The position numbers and the translations under genes are program-made. The notes under the pieces are model-generated. The model was not told the origin of the DNA, did no database searches, and worked only from the letters and a program-made list of their open reading frames with translations. DNA of 64,000 nt, from NCBI GenBank assembly GCA_030323885.1, contig CM059186.1, positions 20,312,998 through 20,376,997 of the forward strand, read 5' to 3'. The stretch comes from Branchipolynoe longqiensis. Taxonomy: Eukaryota > Annelida > Polychaeta > Phyllodocida > Polynoidae. Shown in pieces: positions 1 through 10,594 of this stretch (its first letter is position 1; every line of letters starts with the position of its first letter).

Positions 1-59
1 ACGCTAGACGGCGTAACCTTCTCCCAACATGCTCTAACCCGTCGATGTGCGTGAATGCC

Positions 60-420
60 GGTGACACGGCCTCGTGACGCCGCCCCGGATCGCAGGTCAT
101 TCCGGGCTAGACCGGGGTAGCGCGCCGCTCACTGCCCACACAAATGAACACAAATGACCGGCAAGAGCAGTCTTGACGACCGCCCCGAGCCATTCTCTCG
201 GCGGCCGCCCTCCCCGGGGGCGCCACCCGCCGGCCGCAGCCACCGCCCGCTGCCCGTCGTCGGGGGTCGCGCCTCTCGGACACGCCCCGTGCCCGAGGCG
301 GGGGGTGGGGAGGGGAGGGGCGAGCGGCGAGCGGCCCGGGACACTGACCAGTGGCCGCCTGGCGGTGACTGCCTGAACTAACGACTCCGGGCTGGGGACA
401 GAGTTCAGGGCGAAGCGTCA
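60..420. other. CpG-rich unique pocket at the left edge
   Basis: About 360 bases rich in CpG and G+C with no repeat partner that I can see in the window. It could be a CpG island or the GC-rich edge of a promoter, but no core promoter element or convincing exon is visible. The short open frames here follow from base composition. Confidence 0.35.
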
Positions 421-423
421 CGT

Positions 424-700
424 CCGTGTAGAGGGCAAGGTGTGTGTGTGTGGGGGGGGGGGGGGGGGGGGGCTTGTTATGGGGAGGGGGCAAGTGGTAC
501 CCAGGGCGCGACACGAGGATGTGTGTGAGGGTGTGTGAGGGGGGGGGGGGAGAGGGTATGTGGATTATCTCCGTGTGCCATTTGATGGGTGTGTGGCAGT
601 GTGGGCGTGTAGGTGTCTATGTGTGGGTGGGTGAAGGTGTGTGGGGGCGTGTGGGAGGGTGGTAGTGTGGCTGTGGGGGGCGGGGGTGGGGGTAGCTCGC
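424..700. repeat. G/T-rich low-complexity stretch with a 21-G run
   Basis: Degenerate GTGTGG and GTGGGT motifs, with an uninterrupted G run at 452-472. It borders the CpG-rich pocket directly, a pairing that recurs across the window. Confidence 0.8.
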
Positions 701-822
701 TGTATATAGACGAGATCATTACTTCCTAACTTCGACACATATTTCAAGTGTATAACATTGCCTTGGTCGATGATGCAGACAACGCCCACCCTGCCCTGTC
801 CATGTCCATATACAGTAATAGT

Positions 823-1002
823 GTCGTGGGGGTGATGAAAATGGGAAATATTGTGCCTAGAGCAGGACTCGAACCCACATCTCTTTGCATTCCGGGCCAG
901 TGTGCTAACCATTACACCACCTAGGCTCCCTGATATCACCACACTACCCACGCCTACCTGTCTATGCGGCTCCTTGCCCGAGAGGTCAGTGCAGACCACT
1001 AC
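823..1002 (-). mobile_element. SINE-B copy 1, tRNA-derived
   Basis: On the minus strand this holds a Box A-like TGGTGTAATGG and a Box B-like GGGTTCGAGTCC at tRNA-like spacing, after a 5' extension containing GCCCGAG-type sequence. A second copy at 61146-61326 matches over the full 180 bases. The acceptor and anticodon stems do not fold as a good tRNA, so I call it a SINE and not a tRNA gene. Confidence 0.65.
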
Positions 1003-1039
1003 AATAGTAATGAACTGACTGCACTCGATGTCCACCTGC

Positions 1040-1513
1040 ATCCTCACCTGCATTTAAAAAGGTTGCACAGTTCGATGACTTTTCAGTTTTAGCCATATTA
1101 GGGCCGTCGGTATTAGCTGCCTCCTCTTTGTCTGAAGTGATATTTATTTTAAATTGCCAACTATAGAAATATTTGAAGAACAAGCATGCAGGATTAATTT
1201 TGGAGTGGACGTAAAACCTCTGACACCATAGCCTTCAAAGGTGTGGGGGGAAAACAAGAAAACTAACACAGAATATCTAGATTAAAAGGCTACTTGCATG
1301 GGTACAAGGTATTACAAATGTTAACTGTGTCCAAAAACATAATCAGACAGCAAAATCATTGGAAAGGGAAATCAATCCGTATGGAGTATGACCACTACTG
1401 CACAGCAGCACAAACAAGTGCATGCACTTGACCATTATGAACAGAATAAACAAACCATCACTAAAAGAAAAGAAAGAAGAAAAAAGGTTTCAGCAGTAAA
1501 TGCCATGTTCTAG
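1040..1513. other. AT-rich stretch without recognised features
   Basis: No coding potential, tRNA-like boxes or repeat partner in this window was recognised. Confidence 0.5.
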
Positions 1514-1877
1514 TAAAGCTGCATTGTCTGATGAAATATCAAATTTTCAAAACCAAAATAATTATCTAGATTTGATTCTACATATCTAACTTAGATACCG
1601 ATGCACTTATTAAACATTTATTTCTGCATTGAAGGGAATACTGAGTCCATTTAATAGAAGTTTCAGAACCTGTAACTGCAGAAGTCTATGGTGTCCGAGT
1701 TTTGGCAAACTTGCTGAAAGTCATTTTCCAATTTTGCACTTCAAATATCTCAAAAGTTTACCATTTAAAATAAAAGTAGCTTTAAATTAATGTAAAGTAG
1801 ATACTAATGATCGATCTAATATAGTTATCTCAGAAAGAAATACAGAAATTCAAAACCATCGGACTATTCAACTTTAA
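1514..1877 (-). mobile_element. MITE-P copy
   Basis: About 364 bases starting TAAAGCTGCATTGTCTGATG and ending with the inverse of this motif. The interior matches more than ten other copies in the window. Ends sit at TTAA-like sites, as known for piggyBac-type elements. No transposase frame; non-autonomous. Confidence 0.75.
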
Positions 1878-1937
1878 GATGACTTAGTGTGCCCTTCTAG
1901 GCAGCAACAAATGCTTAATAAATTTTTATTTATATAT

Positions 1938-2018
1938 TTTTTGTTGGTCCATTAGTTGTTTAAGCAGGGGAAATATCAGTCCTAGACGACTGGTCTTCCT
2001 CATTCCACTGCTGCACCA
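1938..2018 (-). mobile_element. SINE-A fragment, alternative 3' body
   Basis: The reverse complement matches the 3' half of the SINE at 10148-10385: an ATGAGGAAGACCA block and a TGCTTAAACAACTAATG block. This is the second, less common 3' body. The head is missing. Confidence 0.6.
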
Positions 2019-2034
2019 TCGCATTTAAGTTGAA

Positions 2035-2362
2035 TAGAGGGAGTGCACGTAACGTCCCCACTCAGCAGTCAGCGGTCAGCGGCCAGCCATCTTGGATTAT
2101 GAGCACCCTCCCTAGCCATGTTGTGAATGCATGCAGATGCAGTAAAACAGAGTGTTGTGTTCTGGGAGTTTCTAGGCAGTTTACATCAACTATGTTTACT
2201 TAAAGCACTTTACCAACAACTTCTGAGGGCAAACTGCTCAAAACAGTGACAAATAAACCAACAAATCAGTAAATAACCACAGTGTAGGCAGTTGCAAGCC
2301 TTCTCTATGTAATCCAATATGGCCACCGAAAGTTGTCTTCTGACGTCATTACACTCCCTCTA
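2035..2362. mobile_element. Short inverted-repeat transposon with TA ends
   Basis: Left end TAGAGGGAGTGCACGTAACG and right end (reverse complement) TAGAGGGAGTGTAATGACG are inverted repeats. Similarity extends inward about 65 bases to a shared GGCCATnTTGGATTA-like block. TA at both ends suggests a Tc1/mariner-type MITE. No open frame. Confidence 0.65.
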
Positions 2363-3195
2363 CATGTAGAATGATATCTAGACAATTCATTTCGTCTAAA
2401 AAAAGGTTATGCTTTCCTTGGACTAGGTATAATTATTGCTGCCATTCATTTGTTTCTAATGTAGATTGCGAGGAAATTGTCCGAGCAAATATTTTGCACA
2501 AGATAATATACCAGTTCTTGTATTATGATAATTATATATTCACCATCTGCCCCAACTTCTACTATGAAGCCGGAGCTGCGACCTAGCATGTTTAGCCTCA
2601 GTCCCCACTGATGGATCAGTGAAAATAGGAATACCCATATTGGATAGTGTGTCTGAATTCTGGTTTAGCTTTTGTCAATAATTATATCGATTGGTGTAAT
2701 TATCACGCAAACCATTGGTATTAACTGCAGTGTGCATGTGAAATGAGAGGAGGGGGAGTATTCGCGCGAGTGACAGTATTCTCGGCTCTGGTAGCGGTGG
2801 GGGGTGGTGGCGCCACCTGTCCCACCTTGAAAAGGGGGTCACCCATAAAGTAGTACACAACATATTGGTAACCAATATAGGGAATCTTCCCTTATGCACC
2901 TTTATACTTACATAACTTTTGTGATGTATAACAAACTATGTGCGTATAAAGATACGTAAGGTTTAATTATTATTATTATTATTTGTTATACTCCATGAGA
3001 CCAACAATGTACCGGTGGCTCCACCTTCGCTCCTCGCCTCCACCGGATGTAGACCAGTGTCAGTCGCACTAGAGGATAAATGACGGAACCCCATAGATTA
3101 AAGTTGTATAATCCGAGAGTTTTGAATTTCTAATATAGACTAATTAAACATATCTTAAATAGCTATATATAACTGTTTATTAATGTGTGTGTGCT
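2363..3195. other. Mostly unique AT-rich sequence
   Basis: Contains an (ATT)n microsatellite near 2960-2985 and a short G-rich patch near 2750-2830. No supported gene. Confidence 0.45.
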
Positions 3196-3528
3196 TTGCT
3201 TGCTGTTGACTTACGTGCTAGCTACATCTAAGGTCACATCAATATGGATACCGACTTGTGAGAGTGAGTACTCATCTTTATACTATAGTACTGCCCCACT
3301 GATAAGCCATACCACCAGCACTCTAATCCTATATGCCACACAACCACATTATCCTGATATTGTGCTAACCTGTTCCTGGTTTATCATATTAAGGCCGAGC
3401 ACCAGGTGAAGTAGCAGGTCATACCAATTGCATACAGGTATAACTCATTTGTTTGACTAGGCTGGGATTGAACTCCCGACCTTCCACACGGGAAGCCTGT
3501 ACTCTACCGATTCGGCCACTGGGTTCGG
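3196..3528 (-). mobile_element. SINE-A copy, diverged, type 1 head
   Basis: Read on the minus strand: tRNA-like head with Box A- and Box B-like sequence at about 3460-3525, then the SINE-A body with the block around CAGTGGGGCAG and a CTTAGATGT-type tail. More diverged than most copies, so probably older. Confidence 0.7.
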
Positions 3529-4105
3529 TACTGATTATTATCATTTATTTCACTTTAGGTTGAGGGAACTTAGGTTAACTTAGGACAAGTGAAAATATGC
3601 TGAATTAAGTTTGGTGTGCACACCAAAATGCCAGATATAGGCTTTGTTTACATACTTTCGAGTATAATTTAATAAAATTGCACAGCGGCACCAAACAGCG
3701 ATAAATGCTTAAAGGGTGCACATGTATCTACACTTAATATGTGGGATCAAATCTAGGCGAGCTTTATGGTTTGGAAACTTAATCCTTTCCATATTGTGAA
3801 AAATGCAGACTTAACTATATGGAATATGATTTCAAAGATTGTAAGCAAATTAATAGTTTGATATATTTCGATATCATCTAAGGGCTCAGCAAATGGAGGA
3901 TCAGTGAAATAAACATAGGACCTCTAAGTTGACTACACCTGGTTTGAGGGAACATAGACTATGTGCTATTTTGTTCCCATTTTGTTCAACTCCCCCCTCC
4001 CCTCATTTCACACGGACATTGCACACATATATACATACCTAACCACATATACACACATGCATGCATATATATACATACATACATGAATACATACATACAT
4101 ATATA
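3529..4105. other. Unique AT-rich sequence ending in (TACA)n
   Basis: No recognised gene or transposon. The last 90 bases are a TACA/CACATA microsatellite. A weak match to the MITE-P interior lies near 3600-3860, too diverged to delimit. Confidence 0.4.
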
Positions 4106-4365
4106 ATGAGCCTGTCTCACAAGGTAATGGCAAATTAATTTTGTGTCCAGTGTAACGGTTGACACAAAACATCACAGAAACGGTTACACTGAAACCACAA
4201 GGACATTTGCTTCAAATCAATATGTATTCTATTGGGACTATGAAGAACCATGTAAAAAACAAATTAGTTTATCCTGAGCAAATGCATAAGCAGATAGTAT
4301 GTTGATCGTTTACAATGGAAAACGTTGTGTCCCATATTGCTTAGTACCTTTTGAGACAGGCTCAT
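4106..4365. mobile_element. 260-bp MITE with ATGAGCCTGTCTCA ends
   Basis: Terminal inverted repeats ATGAGCCTGTCTCAcAAGGT and, inverted, ATGAGCCTGTCTCAaAAGGT, in a TA-rich context. The end motif resembles that of the element at 59551-60392, so the two may belong to one mariner-like superfamily. Confidence 0.7.
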
Positions 4366-4582
4366 ATACATGAGATACACACCCTACTCCCAAACTACCA
4401 TTATAATTAATAGTGCACTACCTAACATCAATCGGTTGAAAAGTAGATGAAGGATAATAAATATAACACTGTTTTAAAATAATACTCACATAATAAATTA
4501 TATAACACATATGTATATGTGTCTATCTGGATCTCAGTACATAAACTAATTTATCTGGGGATACATGACCCATATAACTTAT

Positions 4583-4667
4583 ATCATCATCATCATCATC
4601 ATGCTGTCGGTCGCGATGCGACAAAGACTGCTTTCATTACTTGACTGCCACTCTCCACTTAGCTCCA
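4583..4667 (-). mobile_element. LINE-R 3' end fragment
   Basis: The reverse complement ends in (ATG)n and matches the tails at 21624-21707 and 30716-30946, sharing the blocks GGCAGTCAAGTAATGAA and CGACCGACAGCATGATG. Only the last 85 bases are present, typical of 5' truncation. Confidence 0.65.
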
Positions 4668-4680
4668 AAAATAGAGATAA

Positions 4681-4718
<38 letters not shown>

Positions 4719-4722
4719 TATG

Positions 4723-5217
4723 CAGTACAACCCCGTTAAACGAGGCTCGGTTAAACCAACCGATCGGTTAATCCAAACTTTTTTCGGTGGCCCGCCAAAA
4801 TGCTACCATTTATCATATACAAAAGCTGGTTAAACCAAAGTCGGTTAATCCTAAGTAACGGTTAATCTAAACAAAACTGTGCCCCAGGCCAATTCTGTTA
4901 CAGTTAAACCAAACATTCATGTCGTTTTAAGGTCATCTGAGACTTTTTTATATGATAAATGGTAGTATTTTGCCAGGTCGCTGAAAAAAGTTTGGACTAA
5001 CCGATCATTTGATTTAACCGAGGTTGGTTTAATGGGGTTAAACTGTATATACATAAAAAAACAATAATCATAGTGTCCACATACATTGTACATTCATAAT
5101 GCACCCCCGTTTTTGCCAAAGCCAAGTCAAAGTCAAAGCTCGGTTAAACCAATGATCGGTTAATCCAAACAAATTTCCAAGGTCCCTTCAATTTTGATTT
5201 AACGGGATTATACTGTA
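4723..5217. mobile_element. MITE-G1 copy a (pogo/Tigger-like)
   Basis: Starts CAGTACAACCCCGTTAAAC and ends with the inverse TTTAACGGGATTATACTGTA. The interior is built from many GGTTAATCCAAAC and GGTTAAACCAA variants, plus an extra internal end motif near 5040. TA flanks and CAGT ends fit the pogo/Tigger pattern. No transposase. Confidence 0.75.
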
Positions 5218-5550
5218 TATATATATATATATAAGGTGCTGTTTTATTTCCATGCAGCTACCAACTCCCTCTCATCCCATTCTACACACACACATCCACA
5301 CTCCACTCCCCACCACCATCACAACCATTGCGAACCCCTACCATCTTTGACAATTATCCCGGGCAATCTTAGTCTGACAGCCATGTATCATAATCTCGAG
5401 GTGTATGATGAAAAGTAACGCCCGACACTGAGCTGACGTGACGCAAGAATCCGTGGCAGCCTTCAGATGCTGGCGCATTAGTGGAGCCGAGACGCGTGCC
5501 ATCCCCTGGCGGGCTGGCACTAAACCACGCATATTGTCCCGCTCTGATCA

Positions 5551-5566
5551 CAGCGCCCTCTGGTGA
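5551..5566 (-). promoter_or_regulatory. CTCF-like motif
   Basis: The minus strand reads TCACCAGAGGGCGCTG, one base from the classic bilaterian CTCF core CCACCAGAGGGCGCTG. It lies in unique CpG-containing sequence just before a C-rich minisatellite. Confidence 0.4.
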
Positions 5567-5635
5567 GCAGAGCTGAAGGTGTGGCGTTTAATACCTGGCG
5601 CCGAGTGAAGAGAGCCTCCGTCCATCCCCAACCTC

Positions 5636-5790
5636 CCCACAATCCGCCCACCTGTCCGCCTGTCCGCCTGCCCGCCTGCCCGCAGGCCCGCCTGCCCGCC
5701 TACACGCCTGCCCGCCTGCCCGCCTGTCCGCCTCCACGCCCCTACGCCCCCACGCCCCCATGCCCCCTTGCCCCCACGCCCTCCACCCGA
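5636..5790. repeat. C-rich minisatellite (CCGCCTGC-type)
   Basis: Tandem 8-mers of CCGCCTGC type pass into CCCCCACGC-type repeats and run straight into a MITE-G2. Part of this array with its junction recurs at 9160-9362. Confidence 0.75.
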
Positions 5791-5795
5791 GGCAC

Positions 5796-5996
5796 TACAG
5801 TAAAATCACTCTAACTGACCACGTCGACAGATCGACCACTCCTCTATATCGGTCGCGTTATTTGCGTCACAAACGATCGCCCATAGAATACCATTTCAAC
5901 GATAAATTAAACTCCCTAAACAGACCACCTCCCTAAGTGCACCATTTACAAATACAGTTGGTCCTATGGTCGGTCGATTTAGAGAGGCTCTACTGC
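5796..5996. mobile_element. MITE-G2 copy 1
   Basis: Begins TACAGTAAAATCACTCTAAC and ends with an inverse GATTTAGAGAGGCTCTACTG. Interior GACCACC and GGTCGGT variants are inverted. Lies back to back with a second copy. Confidence 0.7.
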
Positions 5997-6178
5997 AAGG
6001 TAAAACCTCTCTAAACCGACCACCTCCACAGACCGACCACTCCCCTATATCGATCGCTTTATTTAGGTCCCAACATTACCATTTTAAGGATATTCTAACT
6101 CCCTAAACCTACCACTTCCCGAAATGGACCATTTAAAGTCGGTCAAATGGTCGGTTGATTTAGAGAGGTTTTACTGTA
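5997..6178. mobile_element. MITE-G2 copy 2
   Basis: GTAAAACCTCTCTAAACC at the left and its inverse GATTTAGAGAGGTTTTACTG at the right, 182 bases. It abuts copy 1 directly, so one may have inserted at the end of the other or the pair arose by tandem duplication. Confidence 0.7.
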
Positions 6179-6411
6179 CTATTTTGCGCGCCGGAATGTC
6201 CCGCTGTGCGAGGTGGAGTGATAAGGCAGTGCGTTGATCAGTGAGACAGATCACCGCCTCACCTGGCGGCGACAAGCCAAACCTGGCCGCTGGTTCCTTC
6301 GATAGTGGAAGGGTGTGTGTGCATGTGTGGGAGGGTAGGAAACCGGTGGCAGGGTTGGGAGCTGGGAGGGGTGTTGGGCCGCTGAGGTAGGAAGGAGGGC
6401 GGCAGGGGTAG

Positions 6412-6753
6412 GGTTGGTTGGTTGTTGGGAGTTTTACGTCCTGGCAATATCTAAGGTCATATCAGGATGGGCCCCAACTTGTGACAGTGCACACTCATGC
6501 CAACTTCATAGTGTTGCCCCACTGGGAAATCAGACCACTGGCACCAAGACTGCCATATCCCACTCAGTCACCTTACACTGACACTGAGCAAGCCAGTCAT
6601 TTGCCATATTCTATTAATTAATGTTCAGCGCTAGGCTAGGAAGGGACAAGTATCAATTTGATATACGTCATTGGTTTGACTCGACCGGGAACCGAACTCC
6701 CAGCCTTCCGTACGCGAGGCCCACGCTCTACCGATTGGGCCACCACGCCCAGG
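6412..6753 (-). mobile_element. SINE-A copy, type 1 head
   Basis: Full-length. The head on the minus strand (about 6680-6753) has Box A TGGCCCAATCGG and Box B-like GTTCGGTTCCC. The common body and the tail with its GTCCTG...CAGGAC-type hairpin follow. Ends in a GTTGGTTGGTT-complement tail. Confidence 0.8.
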
Positions 6754-6805
6754 TGCGGGGATAGAGGGAAGGGCGGCGGGCGGGTGAGGGAGGTGGGAGA
6801 TGAGT

Positions 6806-7206
6806 GAGTCCATGCCCATGCACATGCCCATGCCCATGCCCATGCACATGCCCATTATGCCCATGCCCATGCCCATGTCCATGTCCATGTTCATGCCCAT
6901 GTCAATGTGAATGCCCATGCCCATGTAAATGCCCATGTAAATGCCCATGCCAATGCCCATGCCCATGCACATGCCCATGCACATGCACATGTCCATGTCC
7001 ATGTCCATTCCCCATGTCCCATGCCCCATGCGCCATGCACCATGTCCCATGCCCCAAGCCCCATGCCGCATGCCCCATTCCCCATTCCCCATTCCCCATG
7101 ACCCATTCCCCATGCCCCATGCCCCATGCCAAATTCCCCATGCCCCATGCCCCATGCCCCATGCCCCATGCCCCATGCCCCATGCCCCATGCCCCATGCC
7201 CCATGC
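6806..7206. repeat. ATGCCC hexamer and CCCATGC heptamer array
   Basis: The left half is mostly 6-base ATGCCC, ATGCAC and ATGTCC units; from about 7010 it is 7-base CCCCATG units. The hexamer part gives long artificial open frames rich in Met, Gly, Cys and Pro. Not coding. Confidence 0.9.
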
Positions 7207-7209
7207 CTA

Positions 7210-7451
7210 GTGCTTTCTGCCGGTAATCAGCGGCCCCAAACCTCGTTACCGGCAACGCGCGCTTCCCGGCCGGTGTATTAATGCGCGCCGACGGGGCGCA
7301 GGAGCAGTGATTTGCCCCGGTCGCTGTAAACATGGCGGCGGGACGACCCCGGCCCCTGCCCCGACCCCGGGCCCGCCTGTCACAACCATTGCCGGCCGCA
7401 TCAAGCTTCGTTAGGATACGGCGGGCGGCGCCGCTCAAATCCCCCCGGGGG

Positions 7452-7500
<49 letters not shown>

Positions 7501-7850
7501 ACGCCCAACGCCCAACGTCCAACGCCCAACGCCCAACGTCCAACGCCCCCACCGCCGCACCGCCCCCACTGCCCCTTACCCATTGCCTCACCACCGCCCG
7601 CCTCCCGCCGCCCGCCCTCCGCCTAGCCCCCCTCTCTCAGCGGGCGTCGGAAACACCCCCACCGGTGCCCATTAGGGCCCGTTTAAGTCGGGGCGCACAC
7701 GGAGGTGTGAGAGGATTCCCGCAAATGTGGCGCGGGAAATGAGAACCAGAAGGCCTCGGGGTTGGGGGGCGGGGCAAGGCTGGCCGGGGCGGACGGGTTG
7801 GGACGGGCGGGCGGGCGGCGGCAACGGACTCCCGGAAACCAAGCAATAAA
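7210..7850. other. CpG-rich pocket, candidate CpG island
   Basis: High G+C with many CpG sites. It contains a YY1-like AACATGGCGGC near 7328-7340, a known core-promoter motif in animals, and CGCGGGAAAT near 7730. A CCCACCG minisatellite lies inside. No open frame has convincing protein character. A promoter of a gene outside or fragmented beyond recognition is possible. Confidence 0.4.
7452..7552. repeat. CCCACCG / CCCAACG heptamer array
   Basis: Heptamers change from CCCACCG to CCCAACG/CCAACGT along about 100 bases, inside the CpG-rich pocket. Confidence 0.85.
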
Positions 7851-8029
7851 GCGAATTACACTGGCACAGCCTGCTCACTCATGTCAGGCCATGGTTACTC
7901 TCATTCATTCATGTATTGCCAAGTCCAATGTGCCTGCACTCTGTCTAGTGCCATAGGCATTTCTTTGCCAAATCAAATATGCCTGCCTGCACTCAGTCTG
8001 TGCCATAGGCATCGCTTGTCGGATGGTTT

Positions 8030-8354
8030 AATGGCTGGTTGTTGGAGTTTTACATCCTTGCATCTTCTAAGTTCATATCATTATAAAGATGGGTACCGAC
8101 TTGTGACAGTGTGGCTTTCTAGTGCTGCCCCACTGGGAAATCAGGCCACCAACACCATGACCAGAAATTCCAGTCAGTCACATTATCCTGATACTGAGCT
8201 AACCAGTCCTGGCCCTATCCTATTAATGCCGAGCAACAGGCTAGGAAGCGACAAGTATCAATTTTATAAGTCCTTGATTTGACTTGACCGGGAACCAAAC
8301 TCCTGATCTCCCACACGCGAGGCCCACGTTCTACCGATTTGGCCACCGCGCCTG
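8030..8354 (-). mobile_element. SINE-A copy, type 1 head
   Basis: Full-length minus-strand copy. Head near 8285-8354 with Box A TGGCCAAATCGG; body with CAGTGGGGCAGCACTA; tail toward 8030. A deletion removes part of the body near 8120. Confidence 0.8.
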
Positions 8355-8399
8355 TTGAACCTGCATAGTCCCCGATGAAAGCATAAAATTGCGAAAGCA

Positions 8400-8898
8400 A
8401 AATACAACACCGTTAAACCAAGCTCGGTTAAACCAAACGATCGGTTAATCCAAACTTTTTCGGCGGCCTGGCAAAATACTACCATTTATCATATAAAAAA
8501 AGTTGGTTAAACCAAAGTCGGTTAATCCAAACTATTGGTTAATCCAAACAAAATTATCAGGCCCAGGCCACTTCCGGTATGGTTAAACCAAACTTTCATG
8601 TGGTTATATGGTCATCTGAGACCTTTTATATGATAAATGGTAGTATTTTGCTGGGTACCGAAAAAAGTTTGGGTTAACCGATCGTTTCGTTTAGCTGAGC
8701 TTAGTTTAACTGGGTTAGACTGTATATACATAAAAAGCAATAACCAAAGTGTCCACATACATTGTATATTTCATTCATAATGCACTTGCGTTTTTGCCAA
8801 AGCCAAGTCAAATTCGAAGACAAAACTCGGTTAAACCAATGATCGGTTAATCCAAACAAATTTCTAGGGTCCCTTCAAGTTTGGTTTAACGGGGTTGT
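8400..8898. mobile_element. MITE-G1 copy b
   Basis: Same structure as the copy at 4723-5217, including the internal end motif near 8700 and the GCCAAAGCCAAGTCAAA block. About 500 bases; the right end reads TTTAACGGGGTTGTGATGTA. It follows the SINE-A head with little spacer. Confidence 0.75.
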
Positions 8899-8904
8899 GA
8901 TGTA

Positions 8905-9398
8905 GTTAGATTGTTGTCCTGCATACTGAGTTAGATACTGGCGCAGTTATTAGCGATTTGCTGCGACACAGATCGTAATACAAAGTCAGTTAAATAGAAC
9001 ATATAACTGCTGAAGCCTCTGGTGGAAAGCATATCGATATGGATGCCAACATTAATTTTGCATGAGTTTTACTTGAAATATCTCCAAAGTTAACCATTCA
9101 TAATAAAAGTTACTTCAAAGCGTATAAGATATTACCGATCAACCAATTATATTTATCTGCCCGCCTGGCCGCCCCGACGGCCCCATGCCCCACGCCCCCA
9201 CGCCCCCATGCCCCCACACTCCCATGCCCTCCACCCGATGCACTACAGTAAAATCGCTCTAACTAACCACGTGAACAGATCGACCACTACTCTATATTTG
9301 CGTCACAAACGATCGCCCATACAAAACCATTTTAACGATAAAATAAACTCCCTAAACAGACCAGAAACTCAAAATCATCGGACTGGGCAACTTTAATT
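8905..9398 (-). mobile_element. MITE-P copy interrupted by a copied segment
   Basis: Left part 8905-9159 and right part 9363-9398 match a single MITE-P, whose last bases read CATCGGACTGGGCAACTTTA. The left end is diverged. The interruption replaces only about 10 bases of the MITE. Confidence 0.65.
9160..9362. repeat. Copied segment: minisatellite plus half a MITE-G2
   Basis: Matches about 5690-5932, running across the junction between the C-rich minisatellite and MITE-G2 copy 1, including the CCCTCCACCCGA junction block. The MITE half stops at AAACAGACC. It looks like a local duplication inserted into MITE-P and not a transposition. Confidence 0.7.
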
Positions 9399-9447
9399 AT
9401 CGTAGTATCTTTACGTTTGGAGAAATATACTGTGGAAGTGGTCATAC

Positions 9448-9756
9448 GCAGTTTGTTTGTTGTTGTTTTACACCCTACAAACATCTAAGGTCATATCAGG
9501 ACAGGGTCATATACAGGGCACACCCAAGGACCTAGCACTACATCCTATGCGATGAGCTTGATTATCTTCTACTCTCGAAGTTCAGAACTGTGAGAAAAAC
9601 AAACACAAGCGTGTTGGTGTAGACTTTTCTTCTCCCGAGAGGTCAGGTACCCTTTATTCACCGACCCAATGGTATGTCTCACAGGCTCTTTAAATACCTC
9701 CCGTCCTGATATGACCTTAGATGCTGCCATAACGTAAAACTCCAGCAACCAACCAA
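9448..9756. mobile_element. Two SINE-A 3' tails in opposite orientation
   Basis: A minus-strand SINE-A tail lies at 9448-9520 and a plus-strand tail at 9696-9756, each with the CTAAGGTCATATCAGGAC block or its complement. About 175 bases between them show no recognised feature. Confidence 0.6.
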
Positions 9757-9927
9757 CTTTAAATACCCTGCCATAGCGAGGAGTGTCAATGTGTATTTAG
9801 ACAGTGCAACACACTGTCACACAATTTGTTTAGCGCAACTAGGTGCCATATGGGCGGGGTGGGGTGGGGGGGGGGGGCATTTACCACTCTAGTCGCGCAA
9901 TCTATGAAATAAATCCTTTGAATTAAG

Positions 9928-10075
9928 TCATGTGATCAGAGAGGTGTGTTTTCATTGGTCCTTGCCCTCAACATCTCAGAATAATCCTGCCATCTATGGA
10001 AAGATCCGGCAAACCAGGTCATGTGATTAGAGAGGCACATTTTCATTGGTCCTTGTCCTCAACATTTCAACAGAT
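9928..10075. repeat. 90-bp tandem duplication
   Basis: A 50-base block containing GTCATGTGAT and TTTTCATTGGTCCTTG occurs at about 9928 and again at about 10018. The unit does not match other repeats in the window. Confidence 0.65.
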
Positions 10076-10147
10076 GCTCAACAAATTAGAGCAAATCCTA
10101 TTTTGTTGCATGTTGCGCTCAAGAAACCTTTTACGTTGTAATTTACG

Positions 10148-10385
10148 TGATTTGTTGGGGCAACCAGACAGGGGTTAGAGCGTCCGTCTCCTGTGTTGGT
10201 AGATCATGGGATCGTAGGTTTGAACTGTGGTTGAGTCAAACCAATGACTTAAATATTGATACTTGTTGCTTCCTAGCCAGGCACTCGGTATTACTAGGAT
10301 AGGGCAAGGAGCAATGCAATGAGGAAGACCAATCGCCCGAGATTGAAATTTCCACTGCTTAAACAACTAATGTACCAACAAAAAA
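10148..10385 (+). mobile_element. SINE-A variant: type 2 head, alternative 3' body
   Basis: The head keeps GTTAGAGCGTCCGTCTCC and a degenerate Box B. The shared core GGATAGGGCAAGGA follows, then the body changes to the ATGAGGAAGACCA ... CTTAAACAACTAATG type, ending in an A/C-rich tail. It shows that the head and the 3' body assort independently in this family. Confidence 0.7.
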
Positions 10386-10594
10386 ACAAACAACAAATGC
10401 TGTGTTAGAGGAAAGCAATGCTCACCGTTTTCGCCGTCTATAATACACACACCCCGGCCCCCACACACACATACACATCTAAAACCACGTGCACACATTC
10501 ACATACCCATACATTCACACACACTTCCTTCAACTACAGTCCCCCATGCACATGTGGTTCCTTGCGCACATCGGCGAGACATGTGCAGATAGGT

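Noticed and set aside
850..930. Functional tRNA gene on minus
   Set aside because: Box A and B are good, but the anticodon stem does not pair and the same sequence with the same flanks recurs at 61160-61250, so it is a SINE.
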